A DNA stretch of 64,000 bases from Symbiodinium microadriaticum (GCA_001939145.1 LSRX01000366.1:205831-269830); one strand, 5' to 3'; counted from the stretch's first letter, positions 12,007 to 24,436 are shown. Notes: generated from the letters alone by a model not told the origin. Numbers and translations are program-made.

Positions 12007-12818
12007 GGGTCCGGGAATGACAAAAAATGGCGAACCCCCGGCTGCCCCCTGCAGTAACCCATAAGGGGCTCTTGAAACCCTCAAGATATGTAGCTCTCTA
12101 AATTAGGGTTGGGTTTTGGGGTTTAGGGTTTAGGGAATCCCTCAGTATTAGTAGCTCCCTAAGTCAGGGTCCCCCGTTTCAGGGCCTCCAAAATAGTAGG
12201 GCACCCTTCTTAAACAAGACCCATGGAGAACTACCCTAGGGTTCTCTATAGAGGTTGCTATCGGTTTTACGGCTTTGGCATAGGGGCTCCATTCGGGCTT
12301 TATAAAGGCTCTTTGCCAGTGTTTCCGTGATGTGTAGATAAGAGGATTTAAAAACCCCAAAGCGTCTGATAACGAGGCTCTTGGATTTAGGATACTAAAC
12401 CCTACAAACCCTACAAACCCTATAAACCCAGTAAGCCCTATAAACCCTATCAACCCTCTAAACCCTACAAGCCCTAAACTGATCCTTGAGCCCTAGTATT
12501 TTTTGAGGGGGACGTGGGCCCTGAGAGAGACCCTAAACCCGAGAGTTATAATTTAACCCTAAACGCGATATATACCTGAACCTACCAAAGCCCACTTTTT
12601 TGTATGTAGGTTCTTATTATAAAGCCCTAATATGGGATTTTTAGGGGCCTGTACCTTAACCCACCAGAACCTAGTTGTTTGTAGGGCCCCTATAAATCCC
12701 TTGGTAGGGTTTATAATAAGAAACTTACAAAACAAGTAGGTGTTGGTACTCTGCTTCTCGCCTAGAACCCTTCATACAAGTTTAGTTACCCCAAACCCTG
12801 AAACTTCCTCAAACTACA

Positions 12819-12925
12819 TATGGGCAGTGCTCTGAATTAGGGTCGCTTTTAGGGTCCTTTTACAAGGGTGCTGTACTATATGGGGGATCTAAATAAGGAC
12901 CCGAATTTACAGAACTACCCATATA
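12819..12925. mobile_element. Hairpin element, family H5
   Basis: TATGGGCAGTGCTCTGAATT left arm, AGAACTACCCATA right arm. Confidence 0.83.
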
Positions 12926-13051
12926 CAACACCCTCTACAAGCTACACCTCGTGTGAACCCCTCTCCCAGTAAATCCTCAGCCCCGAAACGTCCGAGGAGA
13001 CAGGGTTCTAATCCAAAGCCTCACCCTACTTCCGTATTGATTCCTTAGCTC

Positions 13052-13145
13052 TACTCATCGGCTCCTAAGTAGCTCCTTTTTGCGGTGTACATTTTGAATC
13101 CTATAAGGTAATCCCCAAAAGGACCTACTTGGGAGCCTATGGGTA
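13052..13145. mobile_element. Hairpin element, family H1, centre inverted
   Basis: Arms match H1; the asymmetric centre (gaatcctataaggtaatc) reads opposite to most copies, so the element sits in the other orientation. Confidence 0.82.
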
Positions 13146-13516
13146 GACAACATAAACGGTGTAAGGTTTTGGGTTTATGGTTCAGGGTCTAGGGTTTGAA
13201 CAGTCCCGTGCCCTAAACTAAAACCCCTGAACTCACAACGAACCAGCAGAACCTGCGACAAGCCACGTTGCGGAAGCCGGGCATGGACGAAGAGGGCATC
13301 CACACCTGCCCCGACCCAAAAACTCTAAAGCCCGGGAACCCAACAACTCCAAAATCCCTAAACTAAGGAACAAGCCGGAAAGACCTACATGTTGAAGGAG
13401 CTACATGTAGAAACCATAATAAGGAACCCTAACAAGGTAGGTCTTTTCGACCACAGGTATACCTTAAATCATATCAGGGGCCCGATTATAAACCCTAAAC
13501 CCTAAATACCCTAAAT

Positions 13517-13960
13517 TCAAGGGTTTCAGTATGCATGCTTGCTAACCCTGGGTGCTTCCAAGCTGTCATCGTGCTCGCTCACTTGTTTCTCCCGGCTTCT
13601 GACAGCTTCCCCGCGTGCCGTGTTCTCACAGCGTGATCATGATGCCAGCGTCTCAAGCATGTGTTTATGTCTGAAATTTAGCACTCAGACTTCGGCATCA
13701 ATCCCCAAAACACTCTACTCGCGCCTTTGGCGCTTCGCCGATCGATGATCGGTTCCGGTTGCTTTGCACAACCATGTCCACACTATATAATATGCTTGAG
13801 CTCTCGATCTTTTCAGAGCCGTCACACTCTTGAGGGTGGTTCGCCTCTTGTCCAGGTCGTTTTCCGGAAGTGCAGGATTGTAGCTGGCAGCATGCGTCGA
13901 TCTTGGCTGCAGCCGTGTATTCAGTGGCGGTTCGATAACATGACCCCTGTTTCAGATACG
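13517..13960 (-). other. Downstream flank / probable 3' UTR of copy A
   Basis: 444 bp after the TAA stop, identical to 58451-58894 as far as can be read. Short plus-strand ORFs here overlap the gene antisense and have no supporting features. No AATAAA signal is seen on the minus strand, which is not informative for a dinoflagellate. Confidence 0.4.
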
Positions 13961-16900
13961 TTAGGTGCAGGCGAGAGGCTTGCCTTCGAAAAAGCAGTTG
14001 GCGAGCAAACGTCCTTGAAAATGCGGTAGTGTAGCATCAGAATGTATGGTCTGGTGCATGGCCGCCCCATCTGGGATGGGCATTGATTTCACCAGATCAT
14101 CGGGGAGAGAGGCAGTCGTGGAGAGCATCGCTCGGGATGCTCGCTGCTGCTGCTCCGTCGGCTGCTGGAGAGCAGCTTCGCCCTCCTGCAGATCGTCACA
14201 ACCCGAAGCTAAACACATAGAACTCTGACAGCCGATGGTCCTTCTTCTCCTCCTCTTCTCTTTCTCTCTCTTCCTCCTCGTCGAGCCTGTGAAGCAGCTC
14301 CCTGCAGGCCTGTGCAGCAGGATCTTCCTGCAGCTCCTCCCATTCGATCTCTGCTGCCTCGTCATCGGATGCTTTCTATATCTCCCTACGTGTCTTCTTT
14401 CTTTCTTCTCTGTCTTTCTCTCGGTCTCTCACTCACGGCCATATCAGAACATGAATGAATATGTTCCCACGACAAAGCACCTCGTCCAGATCGTCGTCCT
14501 TCTTTTCTTTCTCTTTCTCTTTGTTTCTCTTCTTTGCATCTGCTTCATCAAGGGAAGCCAGCAGCTTCGCGATCTTGCTTGCAGCACAAGTCTCTTTGAC
14601 CTTGTCCATTCCCAAGATTCGCCTCACCTTCTGAGCTTTCGTCGAGTTCTTGGGCATCTGGATGTCATGCTTCAGCAGCAACTCCGTCAAAGAGGCACTA
14701 GAGCTCAAGAGGATGAGCTCTGAGTGCACCAAGAAGCAAAGCAAGCAAAACTCTTGAGGGCCCCTTCTCAGCAACAAGGCCGAGCCACACTTGTTTGCGA
14801 GATGGCCCTCGCAGACGTGCACAGTGTAGGCGAAGAGCTTCACCTCGCTGGAAATTGGCATAATTTATTCATCGCTTCGTGCCAACTACGAGGCCTCCTC
14901 GTAGTCGAAGCGGAGCTGCTGAACCATGGTCCTGCAGCACTGAGTACTTTGAAATTCACACCCAGTTGCAGCACTTCTGTCCGAACCCCGCCTTCCCACG
15001 TCCAAGACGAGAGCACGTGTGCTCTCAGTCGGGCTCATCAGGTCTACCTCGTCCAGCATCTGGCGAGGCATTCGTGTCTCGTCGTTCGTCTCCGCCGGGA
15101 GAGAGCCCGTGAAGACGAAGGGGAGCTCCTTCAAGCGAACAACCTCAGATTGGAGATATCGCACATTTGTCCGGTTCAGAGTCTAACATGTGTGAAGACT
15201 CCCAGTGAATCCCAGATGCGGTGAGAACGGCTGGCGTGCTGCCCGTGGCCAAGTAAAACTGGCCAGAGTACTTCAACAGCATGCCAGTCGAGAAGCAAGC
15301 CTGGACCCAGAAGTTCGCGGCTTCGTCCGTGGGGTTCTTGCCCTGCCTCGGTTCGTGGTTGTCGGGACAGTCAGTCATTAAGAAGCATGAGCAAATTCGG
15401 CCTTCGTCTGCGTATGTGTGCTTGCGGGGTGCTGCTGAGCCTTGCGGAGCCCCAACATGAAGTTGAGGCAGTGGTGGTTGTGGAAGAAAGCAGTCGTGCT
15501 GGGAAACGGCTTCAAGATGTTGTCCACCACCACATTCTTGCCTGGGGCAAGTGGTGGTTGATGGCTCGAGACAAGATACTCAACACTCCACATGCCGAAA
15601 GACTCGATACAGCCCAGGAACAAGCTGGTGCAGAGGCAGGGTTGAAAGCTTTCGGTTTCACTCCGAGAGCTTGCGTTCCCGTCCAGTCGCCTGCCTCCAG
15701 CTTGACGGGACTCGTGGAGCCTTCCTGCACACAAAGCCTGTTCTGCAGAGACCGTACCCCAACAGCGAACAGGTTGGGGAGGGAGCCGCAGTCACTGCGG
15801 CCAGCCCGCTTTGTCGCGTCTTGAAGATCTCCGAAAATGGATTCGAGGGATGCCGACCAAGCCATCTGCGGGAACCAGGCCGCGGTGAGGGCCGTGGTTT
15901 CTGGGGTCACCTTCCAGTCGTTCTTTTCGTACACTGTCATGACCTCTCGGTATTGCTGGAAGGAGCAAAAGCTGCAGTGCTGCCGAAGCAGCATTGCTCC
16001 GGCAGGGCTGCCTTCCAAAGCAAGCACCAGTCGCCACTCTTCTTCCAGGGCCTTCAGAACGGCGTCCTTAGTCGTTCCGTCCTCCACCGTCGACAGCAAA
16101 GCGGCCGCTTTCGCTGGAGAGCTCCGAAGGTAGAGGACGTACTGCATCATCCCGTGTATGCTTGCAAGGAGCATCGTGTGCCCCTCTTTCAGTGCACTGC
16201 AGAGCGAGTCGGCTCTGCGAAACTTCACTTTCAGTTCCTGCTCAAGGATGAGCAAGAACGTAAGAATTGTTGCGTGCTTCTTTGTTTTCGCTCTGCCTCT
16301 GTTCTCTCTCGCTCTCTCTCTTTCCTTCTGTGTCTGCTTCGTCCCTTTGTGTTTCGTGCGAGCTCCTTGACAGCCTGGGATATTGGAATAATAGTGAATA
16401 ATAATTGAATAAAACTGAAGATATGCGGCTGCCATAGAACATAATAAATAGGATAGTTGCTCAATGGGAATGTCTAAGTTCGGCAGTGTGGAAGTGCTAA
16501 CTTGGCACGTGCACTCGCCGATTCAAGCAGTCGCTCTGAGTTGAACCATGATTCGCAGTCAATTGATTCGCAGTCAATTTCTGAATAATGGATTGTACTG
16601 AGGCCACCCTAACTGACCGTTAGACAATGTAGCTGCAAATAGCAAGAACCATATCGTTGGAGACTTGGACAGTTGAACAACTAGACAGCTTCAAGATTGC
16701 AAGTCCGGCCTCTCCAGAGACTGCGATGTCTGGGAGCATGCCCAGACTGCTGCTGCTGCAGGTCGCCGTGACCAGTTCGGCCAGGGTGTTTTCGAGGGCT
16801 TCACCGTTCATCTTCAGCGTGTGGTCGTGCAGGGCGTTCTTTTGGTTGGTGGTCTTTTGCTTGGTTTCCGAATCAAGTCTCGAGAGGGAAACAAAGAACA

Positions 16901-17667
16901 CAAACGAAAGGCAAGCACACCACAGACCGACGTCATTATTGCAGTCCAGGCACAAGTTCAAGACAAAACACCCTGAAGGGCTCGAGGACGTTCCGGGCAA
17001 TCCGGAAGAGGGCAAAGTACTCCTCGCTGGTCAGCACCTGGGATAGCAGGATGCTGAAAGACTGGCTTGCATCAAGGGGCTCAGATTTGCAGGAGAATGA
17101 TCATAGGATTCCGTAACATACCGTCACAGGCAGGCCTTCACACAAGTATCAACGGTCTTGTCGTAGTTTTTCGCCGACAGGTCATTCTCGCACTTGAAGG
17201 GATTTTTTCCCACCTGCATCCAAATGGTCAAGTCTATATCTGGCATAGATTCATGACACGACACCTTTTGGCGCTTTAAGCTGAGATCAGACTTTATAAT
17301 GACTTGGGTTGAAGCCTCCATTGCACTCCAGAAAATCAACAGCAAGGAGGCCGTCATCTGAAATCGTTTCGCCGTGTGTGCAAAGCTGCACCAGCGAGAC
17401 CATGAAAAGGTCTCAGAGTTGAACCTCGCAGATAAAGTACTAATCACCCTTAACCTATTTTATCACATCCCAACGAAAGCCTGAACTAAATAAAATACAT
17501 CAAAACCCGAACTCTAAAGTTCAGAGTCTCGTCGCTCGTCTCCTCCAAATCGTTCCTTGGCATTGATGGAGCAGTGCATTATGAGGTGGCTCAGTCGACT
17601 GGTGCTTGATCTAGGACAAGACTCTCTTTCAAGATATCTCGCTGGAACATTTGCATCAATAGGTCGC
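13517..17667. repeat. Segmental duplication, copy A
   Basis: Aligns end to end with 58451-62649 in the same orientation, 45 kb apart. Differences are about twenty point changes, a few 1-4 base indels near 16398, 16440 and 16560, and one 51-bp deletion near 17518. It includes the 3' exons, their introns and about 440 bp downstream of the stop codon. The left junction follows telomere-like CCCTAAA sequence; the right junction is at the shared bases gcgacc on the minus strand, next to an exon edge. Confidence 0.93.
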
Positions 17668-17827
17668 AGAAGCACACGATTTCGGAACCAAGCGCATTCG
17701 ATTGTAATTTACGAGAGAGATTGAAATTTTCAAGTGAACCCGCGGTTTCGAGCGTGCACCCAATCTTTTTCGAGCGTACGATGCCCAGGGTAGGGTTTAG
17801 GGTTGAGGGTTTCGGGTTTAGGGTCAT
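13961..17827 (-). CDS. Copy A of the same gene, 5'-truncated, with a novel possible N-terminus
   Basis: Paralogue of the gene at 58895-63926, about 99% identical where they align. Exons equivalent to the last thirteen of copy B are at 17666-17600, 17542-17515, 17411-17293, 17213-17128, 17065-16972, 16859-16626, 16237-15662, 15602-15387, 15342-15184, 15143-14890, 14847-14481, 14375-14217 and 14185-13961 (stop). All joins remain in frame. The second of these is 51 nt shorter than in copy B, an in-frame loss of 17 codons. Homology ends at 17667; upstream is unrelated sequence that stays open and in phase to an ATG at 17827-17825 lying inside telomere-like repeat. Using that ATG gives 914 residues. 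Whether that start is used is unknown: the copy may be an expressed chimera or a dead 5'-truncated duplicate. It lacks the five upstream exons, including the one with ADQGSP. Substitutions versus copy B include both silent and amino-acid changes, so they do not show strong constraint. Confidence 0.6.
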
Positions 17828-18175
17828 ATAAAGAAACCATAGTAAGGAAACCTTACACGGTAGGTTCTATTAGGGTCCAGGTAAACCCTGAACCTGCCGA
17901 AGCCAGAGCTCCGCACACTGGAGGATCCGGAGGCCCGAGCCAATCGTGCGTCTGCATCAAGCACAGGCTGGAGGAGGATAGGGTTTAGGGTTTTTTGTTT
18001 AGGGTTTAGGGGGTGTTTGGATTTTCACCTTAACCCTAAAAATGCCACCTTTCTCAAGGTAAGAAGGAACCCCAAATAGGCTGCAGGTGCTAAGGTTTAC
18101 AGATCAGGGTTTAGCGGCGGTAGGACTGGCTTCTCATCTATCTGTCTTCTGTCTTTGGCGGTCTATCTCTGCGTG

Positions 18176-18298
18176 TCACTCTCTCTCTCTCTCTCGCGCG
18201 CTGACTCTCTCTGTCTGTCTCTGTCTGTCTGTGTCTGTCTCTGCCCGTCTCTGCCTGTCTCCGTCTGTCTCTGCCTGTCTGTCTGTCTGTCTGTCTGC
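18176..18298. repeat. CT/CTGT-rich microsatellite
   Basis: (CT)n then imperfect (CTGT)n with cctg variants; frames through it are translation artefacts. Confidence 0.9.
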
Positions 18299-20230
18299 AA
18301 GAACTGCCTGCCCGCCTGCCCTATGCTTCATATGCCATATCGTTTTGACCTATGCAAAGTCATCATGGAGAGCTCAGAAACGTCTGTGCCCGAGGCCAAG
18401 CTGGTCCCAAACCGTAATTATGGAGACCCGGTAAAAGGATGTAGAGGGACTGCGGGCTTATATATACATCTCGAATTCACTAAGCAGCCCTACCTGTACG
18501 AATGTTGTTGCAGGGCCTCTTTGGAGTGTACAAAGAGTACAGTGCTCCAGCACTGCAGAGGGAACCTGTGTGTGAGGGTCGGGTGTTCTACTCGTGTTCT
18601 GAACCTAGCCGCCTTTCTTGCGTAATTTATGCTGACATCATTCTTGCAAAAACCCTTTAGCTAGATACCCAAGTTTGGACTAAAATAGCCCAGGCCCCAG
18701 ATGATGTCCAGAGGGCCATGAAGAAGAGTGGTCGTTGCTTTGACACATAAACCCGACATCCTAACCCTAGAGTAGCCTTGAACCCTAAACCCTAAAACCC
18801 CTAAGCCATTACTAGACCCTAAACCCTAAAGCCTAAACAAGGCCGCGCAGCCTTCTCAAACTGGTAGTCCAGTGGCCGGATGTCACTAGCCACGTTGTTG
18901 ACGGTAGGCATGTCTGCGCCGAAGACCTGGGTCAAAGGCTGCGCAGGTTTTGGGTTGTAAGGATGGGTGAGGATTCCGTAATGGGTTTAAGGGGTTTTAG
19001 GGGTTTAGGGTTTAGGGTTTGGGATTCCGTATGATAACGACTCCATGAAGGTTTGTAGGGTGTTGGGGTTTAGGTTTCCGGCTTGGGGCAAGTGCAACAG
19101 CACGCAGCAAGGCAAAGATACAAGACCAAATTGGAGAGTTGTGGAAGTTTCTTCATCAAGAGCATACTTCGTGGTCGAATGAATCAGCCCTCTGAGAACA
19201 GTCTCCGCATTGGTGGTGGTAGGTCGTTGTCGAAGTAGCCGCCCTCGCAGCAGTGGCAATGGCAGTGACAGTGGCAGTTCAGCAGGAGCTGGGGCACGGG
19301 CAGGGGCAGCGGGTGGGGAAGGAGGAGCAGCAGCAGCAGTATCGGTAGCAGAGCAGTAAAGGCGGTAAAAGTAGAAGAAACAGCCACCACTGCAGCAGTA
19401 TCCACTGGTGTCGATCATTACTGTAGTTTCTCCTTAGCTTGTCGTGGTTGTCGCTGATGCAGGTGTAAGTTTGCACTTGTCTTGTTGTCACTATTCATCA
19501 ATTCATCTGCAAATCCCGGCTGGCAACATTCTGCAACCCTCAACCCTAAACCCTCTGCAAGGCATTCCACCCTTCAAAACAAGGCTCAAGGAGATCCGGT
19601 TTAGGTTAACATTTAGGCTCGGCCCTACGAATTTCAAGGAGCCTCATTACGACCTATTCCGAATTCTGCAATATAAGGTTTGGCTTCAAGTTCGGCCGCA
19701 AGAAATGGGTATTGTTGTACACACACCTGCACACCCGCCACTCATTGTGGTTAGACAAGGAAGGTATTCGTCTGGCAGTGTGGCAACAGAAACCAGTCCT
19801 CGTATCCCTCACCTGCGCAGCTTCCTAGAGGGGCCACAGCTTACTCTTGGGGGCTTTTTAGGCGATTTAGTGCCAGGCTGGGCCTTAACAATAAGAAGGC
19901 TTGGGGTATATTATAGTATGGAATCTCCGAATAAATGGTGTTGGTGATTATTTCGACCCCTATACCAGCCAAACAAGGTGAAAGGGCCCTAGTACCCTAA
20001 ACCTTTGGCCATTGTATAACAAAAAATACGGACATCGAAGATAGGGTCGGAATACTTGCAAAGATTATTCCCTTGTAACGATTTAGGGTGTAGGGTCTAG
20101 GGACATTGTAGTTTCTTGATGTTTCTAGCCTCCTTTGCCCTCTATGTGTTTGCATGTTCCGGCACGTGCTCCTTTAGAGGAGGCGCGGACGTTCCGGGTC
20201 TGCCCCAAACCTTACCCCACACCCTTTTCC

Positions 20231-20283
20231 TCCCTCAACCCTAAACCCCTAAACCCTAATCCCTAAACCCTGAACCCTAATCC
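20231..20283. repeat. Telomere-type repeat block (CCCTAAA strand)
   Basis: Short run with ccctaat variants. Confidence 0.7.
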
Positions 20284-20360
20284 TCCGAGGCTAAGAGATC
20301 GAAGTGATGCTGCCAGGCTACCGTTTCGGCCTTCACTCCGGGGATGAAGCCGCGATACCT

Positions 20361-20535
20361 TTAAAGGAAACTACAGGCGGGGAGTTTAGGGTTTAGGGTT
20401 TAGGATTTAGGTTTTAGGGTTTAGGTTAAAGGAAAATACAGGCGGGGAGTTTAGGGTATATAGGGCTTCTATAAGGCTTCTATACGGTACATAGACCTTC
20501 TATAAGGCTCCTATAACGGTAACTACCACCTGAAA
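20361..20535. mobile_element. Family H7 element with duplicated left end
   Basis: The left end (AAAGGAAACTACAGGCGGGG) occurs twice, separated by telomere-like repeat. Confidence 0.7.
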
Positions 20536-21013
20536 TTGTCCTAGGTTACCTGGCTCAGGGGTTCAGGGCCTGCCGGTGTAACTGGAGGACACAGGCAACA
20601 GTCTAGGGACTGAAGGAGAGACCCTTAAAGGCACCCTTGGGATTACACAGGGGCTTTATGAGACTATATCAGGGGGTATATAAGGGTTATATAGGGTATT
20701 AGGATTCGGGGGTTCCTTCTAGGGGTCCCTCCTGCTGCCCCTTAAAATAGACAACCTGCCCACAAGATGGCCACAACTACGGCCGCGAGTATGTGATAGT
20801 TCTCCAAGTCAAATCCAACAAGAACACTACCACCCTAAACCCTAACCCTAAACGGTCCGGACAACCGTCTTTCTTTATCTCCCGTCCTGGAAAGCAAAAG
20901 CCCTCTGACCCAACTGGTTAACGTTGCATCAGCAGCAAAATGCAGGCCAGCTCTCCTCCCCGACTTTCTTGAAACAAGGTTTCTGCCATGCGGAAGCTCT
21001 CTCTCTGTATGTG

Positions 21014-21043
<30 letters not shown>
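21014..21043. repeat. (TA)n microsatellite
   Basis: Two TA runs around a central catatata. Confidence 0.85.
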
Positions 21044-21044
<1 letters not shown>

Positions 21045-21829
21045 GTTTGAAGCGACCTCAAGGCAAAGCTAAACCCAAACCCCTCAACTCGAAACCCTCT
21101 CATTGCTTAGGGTTCGGGGTTTCTCAGCCCGACACCCTTTCATGGTTTAGGGTTTACCCCTAAACCCTCAACCCTGAACCCCAGCCCTAAAAACGGCTAT
21201 CCGAGTCGGCCGCCCGACGGTTGCATCTCGGCGCGGCTCCTCTTCTGGGTTGCTGTAAAGGAACTTGGTTAAGTTACCACAATGGGGATATATAGTAAGT
21301 AATGGGGTTTCGTTGAGATCGTAACTTACTTCAAGTTCCGTAACATCAAGCCAGTTTTAGCAGCGTGTTCACGCCGCCTGCCTTCCGCTCACTCACATGA
21401 GAGGGGAGTTCGGCTCGCTTTTCTTTTCTTTCCAGGGATTTTACCTGGAAAGGTTTATAAGGTTGTATCAGGTTTCGCGAAGCTTAGGATTCTATCTGGG
21501 CTTATACAGGTTCCATGTGGGCTTGGTCCTATAATTCTGTGAGAACCCGTGTAGCATCTTTATAAAATTGATTACAATCCCTGATCCATGGGGGGGGGAA
21601 GCCTTGAACGAGAATGGCTAAGGAGGCCCCTGGGTTTGGATATACCTGGTCCCCAGTTTAGGTTACTTCAACCACACTGTAACGGAAATATAAGGCCCTT
21701 AATAGTAGCCCTAGTATAGATTGTAGTAATATTCATGATATGGATATATAAGGCCCTTTATAGTAGCCCTATTGCAGGCTGCTACTGTATGGGGGGCACT
21801 ACCCAAGGTTTAGGGCAAGAAGATACACT

Positions 21830-21930
21830 TCCCTAAACCCCAAACCCTGAACCCTAAACCCTAAACCCTGAATCCTGAACCCTACATCCTACTTCGAAAC
21901 CCTAAACCCTAGATCCTAAACCCTAAGCTC
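21830..21930. repeat. Telomere-type repeat block (CCCTAAA strand)
   Basis: CCCTAAA with ccctgaa and cctacat variants. Confidence 0.7.
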
Positions 21931-22112
21931 GAGCTTGAGTGGCACTTCGCTGTGGGGACCAGGAGTTGTGATTTAAAATGTGTCCCTGGCATGGCTCCGT
22001 CCAGCACGAACCCCTACAAACCGTGGGGTTTAGGGTTTAGGGTTCAGGGTTTAGGGTTTCGGGTCTAGGGATTCAAAAATCTACCGCTTCAGGACTTCCT
22101 AGTATACGTTCC

Positions 22113-22440
22113 TCAGATAAGTTCTGAAAAAGGCAAGGAAGGTGTTCGCCCTGAATCCTGGACACGAAGCCCCAAACGCGGAAAGCCCACTCTCAGTCCA
22201 ACTGTAAACACGTGCGAGAGAAAGGCCATGATTAGATTGTATCCGAGTTCACCCGTTCGGCCTGCCAACAAAGTGGCACAATCCTTCCTGAAATTGGCGT
22301 GGGCTGCCGTTGAGGTCGTCGCTCCGCCACAGAGCACGAGGAGCACCGAGGACGATCGCCAAACCAGCTGGCGATCGCGCACCATCTTCAGTGCCTGCCA
22401 CTCCGAACGTCTTATAACCAAGTCGGGAGTCGCGTCCACG
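22113..22440 (-). other. Candidate isolated exon or gene fragment, unrecognised
   Basis: An open minus-strand frame of about 110 codons in a GC-richer stretch without telomere-like words. It encodes a hydrophobic patch (VLLVLCGGATTSTAA) between charged segments. There is no partner exon, homologue or start context that can be defended, and the opposite strand is also open, so this may be chance. Confidence 0.18.
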
Positions 22441-23649
22441 GAATTCGTCAAGACAAGGCCGTTCTAGAAGCTGTGAACTGTAGAGCTACTGCATAAGCTG
22501 CACAAGCAGATACATGGCCCTACTGGTCTGGAATACCATGAAACCTAAGGCTACCCTTGTTCTTGTTCTTTCAGTCCACGCAAACTCTCAACCAGAAGGA
22601 ATAGGGGAATAAGGGGTTCTACTCGGAGAACTCGAAAATATCATGCATGTGTCGCCCCAAGATGTCAAAATCCTAACCCGAAGCGCAGCAATCTCTCAAA
22701 CCATGAATCCTCGGGGCAACATGAAGGGGCCTACATAACTGCGGATACACCATTTTGGGGGTTCCCTGTTATAGTAATAGTAGAGTATACACCGAAGCCC
22801 TATTCTAATTACTAAGGCACCTACATTCTAGTCTTCAAACTCCAAGTCGTGTCAGTCCCTCTTACTGCTGTTCTAACCGTGTTAGTCAGCCCTGACTTCA
22901 ACTGAAACAGCAGTTCTAGGTGTCGAAGCAGATGGACTTGACCCACATCCCTAAAACCGCAAACCCTCAGCCGGAAGATCTGAATTACTGCCATAAACCC
23001 AATAGACAAGCTGATCCCATGCTCCAGCATCGGGTTCGTGGGTGGCACGCTCCTCGCCTTTCAACGACTTGGGTCTGGGGTTGAGGGTTGGCTAACGGGT
23101 ACATACTTCATACTTCCTTTAACTAGTATTGATATTGTAACCACGAGGTCTGGGTTGACTGGGGTTTAGGCTTAGTCCAGGGTCCGTAAACTTGCAGCGG
23201 TACATCCCACACCCGGTTTAAGGCGTGGGCTTGCGGATCTGCGGAGACCCCCGCTACACCCGACTGCGGTGTACACAGTTTCAAGGTCTGCAAGCTTCTG
23301 CTAGCGGTACCTGAAACCCTAAACCCTAAACCCCGGGAGTGGAACTTGCGGGTGTATGTCCGGCGTCTCATGAAGAGAAGCAGCAAACGGGTCAGAAGAG
23401 GTTCGTTCCCCTCACGTTGCGATGCTCCTCTGAGCCCCTCGAACCCCAGAAAACCCTGCACAAGCCCTGTTTCGAGCAACCAGCGAATAAATTCAAACAC
23501 CCTTCACACAAGCCCTAAGCCCAAACCCTAAACGCTGAACCCTAGCGAGATAGTCTGTCTTCGGCTCGATGTGGAGTTCAGTCTGCCTCCAAGACGTCTC
23601 CTACGGGAGATGCTCACCTGCTGCATACAGGAGTGTTGCCACCCTCAAT

Positions 23650-23760
23650 TAAAGGAAACTACAGGTGGGGAGTTTAGGGTATATAAGGCTTCCATAAGGC
23701 TTCTATAACGTATGTAGACCTTCTATAAGGCTCCCATAACGGCAACTACCCACCTGAAAA
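23650..23760. mobile_element. Hairpin-like element, family H7
   Basis: TAAAGGAAACTACAGGTGGG to GGCAACTACCCACCTGAA. Confidence 0.72.
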
Positions 23761-24436
23761 TGTCCTAGACTCAACCCCTAAGCTCGTGAACCTGCTTCAA
23801 AGCACTACAGAACACCGAGGCGTCGGATCTGAGGCTTAGGGTGGAGGGTTTACCTGGTTTTGAGGAGTTGCATAAGGAAAAACCATAACAAGGAATTCTA
23901 AGAAAGGTTGTCTATTCAGGGTCTAGGTGGGGTTTAGGGGGTTAGGGTGGGGTCTTAATGAATGACATGGGTTCCTTTCAGGGTTTTGTATGGGTTTATA
24001 ACCGGGTTTGTGGGTTCCATAGGGTTTTGGATAATTTGGGGCCCTTTTGAAGAGAGTTGGGGGGTTTTGGAGTATATCATGTCTGCTAAAGATAGAAGAA
24101 GGGACCGCAAGGAACAGTAGCATTAGTCACTCCGGCTTCCATACCAGAACCCAAGTAATGGCCTGAACCATAATCATAACAAGGAGCCCAGAGGTATAGT
24201 ATGATTTAGCATTGAAGGCTCTGAACACTAAACCCTAAACCTTACCCCTTAGCATCACATTAGCCCAAAATCCTTACATAATAGGGTCCTTGGGCCCTAA
24301 ACCGTAAACTACTACACTCCAAACCCTAAATTATTGCGGCATCTTCATCTCAGGACAAGACGGAGCTGGATAGAAAGGAGTGAGCAGAGAGACCTTGGCA
24401 TCATGGCGCATAGAACCCCTAACCCTGAAGCCCGGC

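Larger units (their letters stand above)
1..13516. other. Gene-free repeat mosaic, left segment
   Basis: No gene is supported. The stretch is built of degenerate TTTAGGG/CCCTAAA runs that switch strand repeatedly, short hairpin elements, a 298-bp direct duplication and an ATGT-type microsatellite. Open frames over 60 codons here are translations of repeats or the wrong strand of hairpins. Confidence 0.7.

Noticed and set aside
14235..15224. Long plus-strand frames of 162 and 166 codons opposite the gene
   Set aside because: They are antisense to exons that splice in frame on the minus strand, and both duplicate copies show them only as a consequence of that gene.
15551..16408. 285-codon plus-strand frame
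   Set aside because: Antisense to the largest exons (15387-15602 and 15662-16237). The minus strand gives phase-consistent exon joins and the plus strand does not.
19444..19947. 167-codon plus-strand open frame
   Set aside because: Part of it is translated telomere-like repeat (PSTLNP) and hairpin-like sequence; no domain or partner exon.
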